Part shown: positions 10,717 through 17,946 of the stretch, in pieces | Layout of the letters: each line of letters opens with the position of its first letter | How positions within the stretch are numbered: position 1 is the first letter of the stretch | NCBI GenBank assembly: GCA_028289585.1 | Contig: JANQPI010000026.1 | Location: 186,001 to 250,000 of the forward strand | Length of the DNA stretch: 64,000 nt | Origin: Candidatus Zixiibacteriota bacterium | GTDB taxonomy: Bacteria; Zixibacteria; MSB-5A5; GN15; FEB-12 | Direction of reading: 5' to 3' | Made by a program: the position numbers and the translations under genes | Notes under the pieces: model-generated | The model's database searches: none | Seen by the model: only the letters and a program-made list of their open reading frames with translations | Told to the model about the DNA's origin: nothing

Positions 10717-10755
10717 CCGGCGCGGGTAACGAGACAGCGGAAGGAGACTGAAACA

Positions 10756-12141
10756 ATGCGACTACGATATATGCTCTTTGTGGTCATCGGCGCGTTCGCC
10801 CTCGGTCTGTTTGCAACGACCGCCGATGCCCAGCGGAAGCGGAAGCTTCCGGCTTCGGCCTATCTCAAGGCCGCCAAGATTGCCCTTCAGGACCAGCGGT
10901 ACGATGAAGCTCAGGGAATGCTCGATTCGTTGATCATGCACTACGGCCCGTATGCCGAGGGGTACCACTGGCTGGCCCAGATGCAGGTCGATTTCCTCAA
11001 CGAGACGACGGAATTTGGCGAGCAGGTAGAACTGGTAACAAGGCTCAATGCCTACGTTGATTCGATCGGTATGGTTTGTGCGGACGAGAATGCCGAGAAA
11101 CGCAACCGGAAGAAGTGCGACGATTACTCAGAACAGGCGGATTCGACAAAGGCGCGCTGGTGGGCCCAGTTCTACAACGCCGGAGTCGATTACCTCAAGG
11201 AGATGCAGAACTACCGCGAGGAGATCGACAACGCCGATGACTCTGCGGTTATTGCCTTCAATACCGAAGAGCTCGATCGTTCGGGGAGAATGGCCCTTGA
11301 TAACTTCAAGCTTGCAACGATGCTTGAGCCCGAGGACCACCGTGCCCTGGTGGGCGTAGCGGAGATCTACGAGCGAAAGAAGCGCTACGACTCAGCGAAC
11401 ATTTGGTACGAACGAGCCTTGCCGCTGATCGAAGTCGATTCCGTTGCCATTACACAGACCCGTCGTATGGCCTACAACTACATCTTCGCGGACGACTACT
11501 GTAGCTCTATTCCGCATTTCCAGCGCTACCTGGCCGCGATCCCCGCGGATCAGTCAATCCCGTTGCAGATGGACATGGCGATTGTCTACAACCGCTGTGA
11601 AATGCCCGACTCGGCGACCGCTATTTACTACAATGTCCTGGCGATCGATTCGACTAACGTTAGCGCTCTCCGTTCGCTCTCGGCGGTCTATCGTAATCGA
11701 GCGATTGATGTGAATAAGCAGATCCAGGAAGTTAACGACGGCAGCAATCCGGACGAGCTTGAGCGCCTGACTGGCTTGCGTGATGCCCTCTTCGATTCGG
11801 CATCGACTAACTATCGCATTGTGTTCAACACGAACCCCGACAACCTGGAAGCGGCGGAAAATCTCGCACTCATGCGTCTGATCGCTCGTGACTACGAAGA
11901 AGCGGTCGTCGCGCTTGAGCGGGCCACTACGCTGGCGCCGGAGAAGTCGGAACACTGGATCTCGCTCGGTGACGCACAGTTGCAGTTGAAGAACTGGGAA
12001 GCGTCGGCAGCCGCCTATGAGAAAGCGGTCGAGCTCGATCCGAGCAATCAGGGAGCCCTTGAGCAGCTCAAGTTGCTGTATATCGAACTGAAGCGTCCGT
12101 CTGATCGCGAACGCGTCGAGAAGATGCTCGGTCAGATGTAA
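10756..12141 (+). CDS. Exported TPR protein
   Basis: 461 residues. A signal peptide with cleavage after TADA (about residue 25) is followed by several tetratricopeptide repeats. Clear examples are ALVGVAEIYERKKRYDSANIWYERALPL, NLALMRLIARDYEEAVVALERATTLAPEK and ISLGDAQLQLKNWEASAAAYEKAVELDPSN. TPRs form helical scaffolds for protein contacts, here probably in the periplasm. GGAAGGAG lies just upstream of the ATG. No enzymatic domain is visible and partners are unknown. Confidence 0.85.
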   Translation: MRLRYMLFVVIGAFALGLFATTADAQRKRKLPASAYLKAAKIALQDQRYDEAQGMLDSLIMHYGPYAEGYHWLAQMQVDFLNETTEFGEQVELVTRLNAYVDSIGMVCADENAEKRNRKKCDDYSEQADSTKARWWAQFYNAGVDYLKEMQNYREEIDNADDSAVIAFNTEELDRSGRMALDNFKLATMLEPEDHRALVGVAEIYERKKRYDSANIWYERALPLIEVDSVAITQTRRMAYNYIFADDYCSSIPHFQRYLAAIPADQSIPLQMDMAIVYNRCEMPDSATAIYYNVLAIDSTNVSALRSLSAVYRNRAIDVNKQIQEVNDGSNPDELERLTGLRDALFDSASTNYRIVFNTNPDNLEAAENLALMRLIARDYEEAVVALERATTLAPEKSEHWISLGDAQLQLKNWEASAAAYEKAVELDPSNQGALEQLKLLYIELKRPSDRERVEKMLGQM

Positions 12142-12168
12142 GGTGACTCACCAATTCTGTGCCATTCA

Positions 12169-12200
12169 CGAGGGCGGCCCACGGCTGCCCTCGTTTTTGT
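12169..12200 (+). terminator. Terminator between the TPR gene and priA
   Basis: CGAGGGC (12169-12175) pairs with GCCCTCG (12187-12193) and is followed by TTTTT. It ends only ten bases before the priA start, so it may act as an attenuator if priA is read from upstream. Confidence 0.8.
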
Positions 12201-12209
12201 CGGGACTCG

Positions 12210-14579
12210 ATGCCTGGTAAACGGTACTGGCAGATTGCTGTCTCGGGACCAATGCGGCGGACGTTTACCTATCATGCCGCTGACGATGTCGACCTCATGC
12301 CGGGACAACGCGTCGCCGTCCCGTTTGGTCCTCGACCGCGAGTCGGGTTCGTGGTCGGCCCGATTGAGCCGGACAACACGATCGTCACCAAACGCATTCG
12401 TGACATTCTGGATCCGGTACCGATTCTCTCCGACGAACTGACGCGCCTCTGTTTGTGGATCGCCGATTACTACTTCGCTAATCCGGCCGACGTCTTCGCC
12501 GCCGCACTGCCCACCGAATTCCGAAAGACACGCGCTCTTCATTATCACTGGGCGGGTAACCCGCCGTCGGAAGCGCTTCCGAACTCCTCAATTGAGATTG
12601 GTCAGGTCGTCAATCCCGATGACCTCTCCACGCTTCGCCAACGGGGCACGCTCGCAACCGGTCTCGACGAGAAGTGGTTGGAACCGGTCTGGCCCGGTCG
12701 GCCAATGTCACCAACAGTCACTCACTACCGTTTGGCTGACGACACTGCGTTTGCTACCTACTGTGAATCACGGCGCCAGCCGCCACCGCCGTTCACCGGA
12801 TCGGCGACCCGCGACCAGCTGCGCGATCTCGGTTGGACCGACTACCAGGTCCGTACTGCTCGCAGTGCGGGCGTGTTGATCGCCGAGGAGATTCCCGAGA
12901 CCGGCGCACCGTTGGCGTTCATTGATGCTGATGAGCGAATCAGCGGACAGGTGTTGACACCGGACCAGCAGGCGGTCGTCGACACTGTCCGACCAGCGCT
13001 CGACCAACGAAACGAGTCGTTTTTGCTGCATGGTGTCACCGGTTCGGGAAAGACTCGCGTCTACGCCGAATTGGCGCGCCACACCGTTGACTCTGGACAA
13101 GGTGTCTTGATGCTGACGCCGGAGATTGCCTTGACCGGATCACTTGTCAGCGCGTTTCGGGGTGTGCTTGGTGAGGCAGTCACCGTGTTGCATTCGGCGA
13201 TGACCGAGCGCGAGCGGCTGGCTAGCTGGGTCGGATTACAGTCGGGCAGGTTTCGCGTCGCGGTCGGTCCCCGTTCCGCGCTGCTTGCCCCGGTGCCGGA
13301 TCTCGGTTTGGTTATCGTCGACGAAGAACATGACCCGAGCTATAAGCAGGACGATCCGGCACCCCGCTTCCAGGCCCGCGATGCCGCGATCATGCGGGCG
13401 AAGCTCGCCGATGCGCCGATTGTGCTCGGCTCGGCATCGCCGTCGCTCGAGACCTACCACGCCGCCCAGCAGGACCGTCATCGCCTTCTCTCGCTCCCGA
13501 AGCGGGCAACCAACGTGCCACTACCGACTGTCCGCATCGTCGACCTCCGCAGCGAGGGTGTGGTTGGTGAGCACAGCTGGCTTTCGTTGCCGCTCAAGCA
13601 AGCGATTGACCAGCGGATCAACGACGGTGACCAGGTCATTCTGTTTCTCAACCGTCGGGGGTACGCCGGACGAATGATCTGTACCGATTGTGGGGCGATC
13701 CCCGGCTGTCCGCATTGTCATCTGCCGTTGACCTATCACAAAGTCGGCCGGCGGCTGACCTGCCACTGGTGCGGTCATACGGAATCGCCACCGGAGGTCT
13801 GTCCTGATTGTAAGTCGACGTCGTGGCAGGCGACCGGCACGGGGACGCAACGAATAGAAGAACTCGTGCCGCAGATTTATCCGATGGCGTCGGTGGCGCG
13901 CTTCGATGCCGACACCGCCCGCGGCCGGGCGCGTGCCTGGCAGCTGTTGCAGGAGTTCGCAGCGGGGAAACAGCAGATGCTCCTCGGGACACAAATGGTC
14001 ACCAAAGGACTCGACTTGCCGAACGTGACGCTGGTCGGTGTGCTTAATGGCGATCAGGGGTTGGACCTGCCGGACTTCCGGGCGTCGGAGAAGACATTCG
14101 CGCGGCTGGTTCAGGTGGCTGGTCGCGCCGGACGGGGAACGAAGCGGGGAGAGGTGATCATTCAGACCTGGGACTCTGGCGCCGACGTTATCAATCTCGC
14201 CGCAGCCCAGGACTATACCGGTTTCTATGACCACGAGATTGGCGATCGATCGGATCGAAGTTTTCCGCCGTACGTGCGACTGGTGGCGGCAATTCTGTCG
14301 GGTACGGATGAAGCCAAGGTTGCCGATGCTGCCTTGGCGTTGCGCGAATCACTACTGCGACAGCTTCGGTCAGTATCCATTGATGCCGAGGTCTTGGGTC
14401 CGGCCCCAGCGCCGATCTATCGGTTGCGCGGCAAGTTTCGTCGACGGATCTTGGTCAAGACTCGTCAGGTAACCCGCCTCACGGCGATGCTGACTGAGTG
14501 GGAGGGGACAACGCCCCGGTTCGGCGTACCGTCGTCGTTCGGCATCACCATCGACGTCGACCCGGATGACATGATGTAG
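12210..14579 (+). CDS. priA: Primosomal protein N' (PriA helicase)
   Basis: 789 residues. PriA restarts stalled replication forks by unwinding and loading the replisome. The N-terminal DNA-binding half begins KRYWQIAVSGPMRRTFTYHA. The helicase part has Walker A GVTGSGKT (about 275-282), DEEH box (about 371-374) with the aromatic-rich loop HDPSYKQDDPAPRFQARD, and TQMVTKGLDLPNVTLVGV in the C-terminal RecA-like lobe. Four CxxC pairs between about residues 491 and 535 form the two zinc sites that cap the helicase core. The start at 12210 avoids a reading-frame extension through the upstream terminator. No Shine-Dalgarno is evident. Confidence 0.95.
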   Translation: MPGKRYWQIAVSGPMRRTFTYHAADDVDLMPGQRVAVPFGPRPRVGFVVGPIEPDNTIVTKRIRDILDPVPILSDELTRLCLWIADYYFANPADVFAAALPTEFRKTRALHYHWAGNPPSEALPNSSIEIGQVVNPDDLSTLRQRGTLATGLDEKWLEPVWPGRPMSPTVTHYRLADDTAFATYCESRRQPPPPFTGSATRDQLRDLGWTDYQVRTARSAGVLIAEEIPETGAPLAFIDADERISGQVLTPDQQAVVDTVRPALDQRNESFLLHGVTGSGKTRVYAELARHTVDSGQGVLMLTPEIALTGSLVSAFRGVLGEAVTVLHSAMTERERLASWVGLQSGRFRVAVGPRSALLAPVPDLGLVIVDEEHDPSYKQDDPAPRFQARDAAIMRAKLADAPIVLGSASPSLETYHAAQQDRHRLLSLPKRATNVPLPTVRIVDLRSEGVVGEHSWLSLPLKQAIDQRINDGDQVILFLNRRGYAGRMICTDCGAIPGCPHCHLPLTYHKVGRRLTCHWCGHTESPPEVCPDCKSTSWQATGTGTQRIEELVPQIYPMASVARFDADTARGRARAWQLLQEFAAGKQQMLLGTQMVTKGLDLPNVTLVGVLNGDQGLDLPDFRASEKTFARLVQVAGRAGRGTKRGEVIIQTWDSGADVINLAAAQDYTGFYDHEIGDRSDRSFPPYVRLVAAILSGTDEAKVADAALALRESLLRQLRSVSIDAEVLGPAPAPIYRLRGKFRRRILVKTRQVTRLTAMLTEWEGTTPRFGVPSSFGITIDVDPDDMM

Positions 14580-14603
14580 AGCCGAGTGATAGCGTGAAAA
14601 GAA

Positions 14604-14630
14604 AAAGCCGCCCCGGTGGGGGCGGCTTTC
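14604..14630. terminator. Bidirectional terminator, priA / rplY
   Basis: AAAGCCGCCCC pairs with GGGGCGGCTTT around a short loop, with an A-run on the left and a T-run on the right, so it can end transcripts from both convergent genes. Confidence 0.85.
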
Positions 14631-14690
14631 GTGTATCGAATCTAGTGCTGACGCAAGGAAGTGGCAAAGCCACACAGAGTAGCAGAGCTA

Positions 14691-15368
14691 CTACTCGGAT
14701 TTGGCGTCGTCGCCACCCTCAGCGTCGGGAGCAGCCTCGGCACCTTCAGCGCCCTCGGCAGCAGCTTCGGCTTCTTCACCTTCCGCAGCTTCTTCTTCAG
14801 CGGTCTTGAGAACGGTCGGCGCCGAAACGAGCGCCATCGTCAGCCTGTCGTCGGTGACTTTCGTCCCGCTCTCCAGCTTGATGTCCGAGACATGAATCGA
14901 ATCACCGATGATCAGTTCGGCGACGTCGACTTTTATCTCGTTGGGAATCTCCTTCGGCAGACAGGAGATTTCGAGTTCACGGCGGATGATCTGGAAAACA
15001 CCGCCCCCCTCTTTGACCCCACGCGGCGTCCCGACATAGTTGATCGGCACACTGATGTTGAGCGGTTTGGTCATCGAGATGGCGTGCAGGTCGATATGGA
15101 GCACATCGCCTCGCACCGGATGGCGCTGAATCTCGCGCAGAATCGTCTTCGTATCTTTGCCGTTCACGCGAACGGAAAAGATCGCGTTGGTACCGCCGGC
15201 CTCTTTGACTGCGGCGCGGAGATCGCGCAGGCCAATCGTAATCGGCTCCGGATTCTCCAGCTCTGGCCCGTAGACGACTGCCGGAATGCGACCGGCCGAG
15301 CGGGCTTTGCGAGCAACGCCTTTACCGACACCTTCACGGGGTTCGGCGGCGATCGTAACCTCTTTCAT
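14691..15368 (-). CDS. rplY: 50S ribosomal protein L25 (CTC/TL5 type)
   Basis: 225 residues. The N-terminal L25 domain (REGVGKGVARKARSAGRIPAVVYGPE, about 10-36) binds 5S rRNA. The longer TL5/CTC-type C-terminal domain follows (GTPRGVKEGGGVFQIIRRELEISCLPKEIPNEIKVDVAELIIGDSIHVSDI), then a low-complexity Ala/Glu-rich acidic tail of about 45 residues. It is the last gene of the ispE-spoVG-tRNA-Gln-prs-rplY cluster, the standard position for rplY next to prs; pth, often the next gene, is absent here. Confidence 0.95.
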   Translation of the reverse strand: MKEVTIAAEPREGVGKGVARKARSAGRIPAVVYGPELENPEPITIGLRDLRAAVKEAGGTNAIFSVRVNGKDTKTILREIQRHPVRGDVLHIDLHAISMTKPLNISVPINYVGTPRGVKEGGGVFQIIRRELEISCLPKEIPNEIKVDVAELIIGDSIHVSDIKLESGTKVTDDRLTMALVSAPTVLKTAEEEAAEGEEAEAAAEGAEGAEAAPDAEGGDDAKSE

Positions 15369-15417
15369 GTTGTTCTCTATCCTCCGGTAAAACGCTCAAT
15401 TTGCTTGGTTGGGCCGG

Positions 15418-16380
15418 TCAGACCGGCTGGCGGAACGTGTCCTCAAACAGCGATGACACCGATTCCTCGTCGGAAATACGGCGAATCGCCTCGCCGATCA
15501 ACTCGGCGCAGGAGAGTATAACAAATTTTTTGGAGAGATTCTTGGCCGAATGATCGACCGAGTCGGTCAGGATCATCCGCTCAATCGGCGAACCGTTAAT
15601 CCGCTCAATCGCCTGACCCGACAGAATACCGTGGGTGGCGGCGGCGAAGACATCCCGGGCGCCGTTTTCTTTAAGTGCAACGGCGGCCTGGCAGATCGAG
15701 CCGCCGGTGTCGACCATGTCGTCGCGAATCAACACGTTCTTACCGCTGACATCACCAATCAGGTTCATCACCTCGGCGACATTCGGCTTGGGACGACGCT
15801 TATCGACAATCGCCAGTTCGGCACCGAGCGAGTTGGCCGTCGCACGCGCCATCTTCAGGGAGCCGACATCGGGAGAAACGACGACGAGCTTTTCCAGATT
15901 CAAATCCCGGAAGTACTCGTTGATCAGGGGTGCAGAGTAGAGGTGGTCGTGTGGTAGATCAAAAAAGCCCTGAATCTGCGAGGCATGGAGATCAAGGGTG
16001 ATAATCCGGTCAACACCGGCCGTCGTAATCAGGTTGGCGACGAGCTTCGCGGTAATCGGCACCCGAGGGCGATCTTTGCGATCCTGCCGGGCGTAGCCGT
16101 AATACGGCATGACCGCGGTGATGCGCATCGCCGATGCCCGCCGAGCTGCCTCGATCAGCATCAAGAGCTCCATCAGATTTTCGGCTGGGGCGTTGGTTGG
16201 CTGAACGATGAACAGGTCAGCACCGCGAATGTTTTCGTCGATCTGGACGCGAACCTCACCGTCGGAGAAGCGCGAGACCTGGCAGGCCGTCAGCTCCACG
16301 TCGACGTAAGTAGCAATCTCAGCGGCGAGGGCACGGTTGGCGTTGCCGGTGACAACTTTGATATCGGTATGTCTGGTCAT
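15418..16380 (-). CDS. prs: Ribose-phosphate pyrophosphokinase
   Basis: About 320 residues, the normal family length. It makes PRPP from ribose 5-phosphate and ATP for nucleotide, histidine and tryptophan synthesis. Seen in order: GNANRALAAEIATYVDVELTACQVSRFSDGEV at the N-terminus, the flexible-loop region YYGYARQDRKDRPRVPITAKLVANLI, DLHASQIQGFF and the PRPP-binding loop VLIRDDMVDTGGSI. Start may be this ATG or the in-frame ATG at 16383; longer extensions would reach towards the tRNA. It lies directly downstream of tRNA-Gln on the same strand, suggesting processing from a common transcript. Confidence 0.95.
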   Translation of the reverse strand: MTRHTDIKVVTGNANRALAAEIATYVDVELTACQVSRFSDGEVRVQIDENIRGADLFIVQPTNAPAENLMELLMLIEAARRASAMRITAVMPYYGYARQDRKDRPRVPITAKLVANLITTAGVDRIITLDLHASQIQGFFDLPHDHLYSAPLINEYFRDLNLEKLVVVSPDVGSLKMARATANSLGAELAIVDKRRPKPNVAEVMNLIGDVSGKNVLIRDDMVDTGGSICQAAVALKENGARDVFAAATHGILSGQAIERINGSPIERMILTDSVDHSAKNLSKKFVILSCAELIGEAIRRISDEESVSSLFEDTFRQPV

Positions 16381-16432
16381 CATGTTTGATCTGTAGAGCC
16401 GGTATCGGTTAGGGTGCTTGCCCCACAATAAG

Positions 16433-16504
16433 CTGGGGCGGTAGGATTCGAACCTACGAATGGCAGCTCCAAAGGCTGCTGTCTTACCACTTGACGACGC
16501 CCCA
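16433..16504 (-). tRNA. tRNA-Gln (TTG)
   Basis: The acceptor stem TGGGGCG pairs with CGCCCCA, a GCAGC/GCTGC anticodon stem holds CTTTGGA with anticodon TTG, and the T-arm has GTTCGAAT. The discriminator base is G and CCA is not encoded. It lies between spoVG and prs on the same strand, a position where tRNA-Gln is known between ispE and prs in many Proteobacteria. Confidence 0.95.
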
Positions 16505-16529
16505 ACAATCGGGTGATACGGTCGTTAGC

Positions 16530-16814
16530 TTATTGGCGCTGACTCCACCTTTCGTTTCCCTGGCGGGTCGCGTAGTCATAGGCGGTCAGGACTTCTGTCC
16601 TGATCTGTCCCAGCAAGTCGTCGGTGACCGCGTGCACGATGTTGATGAAACGGCCGTCAGGTCGTCGTCGACTCGGCATCTTGACCATCATCTGACCGTT
16701 GCGCTCCATCACTTTCAGCCCGCGGACCAATAGCGCGTCGTCAAACGTGATATTGGCAAACGCTCGAATTGGCCCATCCTCAAGCAACACAATTGATATT
16801 CCGGTAATCGTCAC
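16530..16814 (-). CDS. spoVG: SpoVG family protein
   Basis: 94 residues forming one SpoVG domain: ITGISIVLLEDGPIRAFANITFDDALLVRGLKVMERNGQMMVKMPSRR, with the family's INIVHAVTDDLLGQIRTEVLTAYD end. In Firmicutes SpoVG affects septation, sporulation and other processes and binds nucleic acids. This genome looks Gram-negative and non-sporulating, so a general RNA/DNA-binding regulatory role is more likely. A GGGAGG Shine-Dalgarno precedes the ATG. It follows ispE by about 30 bases, the same order as in Bacillus. Confidence 0.93.
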   Translation of the reverse strand: MTITGISIVLLEDGPIRAFANITFDDALLVRGLKVMERNGQMMVKMPSRRRPDGRFINIVHAVTDDLLGQIRTEVLTAYDYATRQGNERWSQRQ

Positions 16815-16843
16815 GGCTACCTCCCCCGCGCCGTTTACACAGT

Positions 16844-17731
16844 TCAGCTGTCAGTCAGTCGCATTGGCCTGACAAGTGACACCGACCAACCCGGGCGTCG
16901 CACCTGTTCGGGGAGCGAATCAGGTGGCGGCTGTGCGAACAAACCGAACATTGTAGGCCCGGACCCGGACATGCGTGCCACTATCGCTCCCGCCGTGGTC
17001 AGCGCCTCGGCGATCTCCTCGATGACCGGATGGTCCGCCCGAACCACCGGCTCGAAGTCGTTGGCAGCCGTTGCGAGCGCCTCCAGAAAGGCAGTCGACG
17101 AGTGCCAGCCTGGCAACGTAAATCGTTCCGGCACATGTGTCAAGCCTCGCTTCAGCGCCGCGTAAGCGCTTGCGGTTCCAACCGGGAAGTCGGGCGTCAC
17201 AAGCAGGACCCAGTAGTCGATTGGCAGCTCGATGGGGGTGATCTGTTCGCCTCGTCCTCGAACCACAGCCTGACCGGAGCTGAAGAAGAACGGAAGGTCA
17301 GAGCCGAGATCGAGAGACACGTCTCCCAGCTGGTCGCGACTCAGGCCGAATTCCCCTAACTGATTGAGGGCGGTCAACACCGCGGCGGCGTCACTCGATC
17401 CGCCCCCGAGCCCGGCGGCAATCGGAATACGCTTGGTCAGCGTGACGTCGATGCCGAAGTCGATCCCGTACTTCATCCGGAGCAATTGATACGCTTTGAC
17501 AATCAGGTTGTCGTCGTTGGTCGGCAGCTTGCGGTTATTGGCGATGGTGAGATTGCATCCGGGTGCGGCTGTCTTGCTCACGCTGATTTCGTCGTGCAGG
17601 GAAACAGCCTGGAAGAGGGAATAGATCGCATGGAAGCCATCGTCCCGTCGGCCGAGCACCTCCAGGAAGAGATTGAGCTTGGCGGGTGCGGTCAGTACGA
17701 CCAGCTCGCCGGTGGATTCACGAATAGACAC
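16844..17731 (-). CDS. ispE: 4-diphosphocytidyl-2-C-methyl-D-erythritol kinase
   Basis: 295 residues, a GHMP kinase that phosphorylates CDP-ME in the non-mevalonate isoprenoid pathway. N-terminal PAKLNLFLEVLGRRDDGFH, the GHMP ATP-binding motif IPIAAGLGGGSSDAAAVL (about residues 105-122) and the C-terminal glycine-rich RMSGSGPTMFGLF are all present. The start codon is GTG; no in-frame ATG lies near. It is the first gene of the minus-strand cluster and is divergent from acnA, so the promoter lies in 17732-17936. Confidence 0.94.
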   Translation of the reverse strand: MSIRESTGELVVLTAPAKLNLFLEVLGRRDDGFHAIYSLFQAVSLHDEISVSKTAAPGCNLTIANNRKLPTNDDNLIVKAYQLLRMKYGIDFGIDVTLTKRIPIAAGLGGGSSDAAAVLTALNQLGEFGLSRDQLGDVSLDLGSDLPFFFSSGQAVVRGRGEQITPIELPIDYWVLLVTPDFPVGTASAYAALKRGLTHVPERFTLPGWHSSTAFLEALATAANDFEPVVRADHPVIEEIAEALTTAGAIVARMSGSGPTMFGLFAQPPPDSLPEQVRRPGWSVSLVRPMRLTDS

Positions 17732-17889
17732 GGCCGGGCGTGACGGTAAGAGGTGGTGGTGCGTGGGCTCATCATTCTCCCATAACTAGGTACGCCGTAA
17801 TATGTTCACACGGTATGAGAAACACTAAGAAAATCGCCGGGCAGCTTGAATGGGGGGCTGTGGCCGTATATCATGGAGGTGTCATCATC

Positions 17890-17946
17890 ATGACCAACCG
17901 CCGGAAGAACCCGGCCCCAACCTGTGAGACGAAACCATGCCTATAG
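17890..17946 (+). CDS. Short upstream leader ORF overlapping acnA start
   Basis: An 18-codon ORF ([18 protein letters not shown]) with the Shine-Dalgarno GGAGGT (17875-17880) nine bases before its ATG. Its TAG stop (17944-17946) lies seven bases inside acnA, whose ATG (17937) is embedded in it in another frame. The acnA start itself has only a weak GAG upstream. The arrangement implies translational coupling, or control of acnA through ribosomes on the leader. No family is recognised; the two Cys codons near the end are notable next to an Fe-S enzyme, but a regulatory meaning is conjecture. Confidence 0.5.
   Translation: MTNRRKNPAPTCETKPCL

Noticed and set aside
9716-10756. 346-codon minus-strand frame
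   Set aside because: It is fully antisense to the DUF4139-type gene, which has a promoter and a signal peptide; the antisense product is arginine-rich and typical of a shadow frame.
12159-12209. Upstream extension of priA
   Set aside because: It would be translated from inside the terminator hairpin; the ATG at 12210 gives the normal N-terminus.
14661-15521. 286-codon plus-strand frame
   Set aside because: Antisense to rplY and prs, both unmistakable; it also crosses the bidirectional terminator region.
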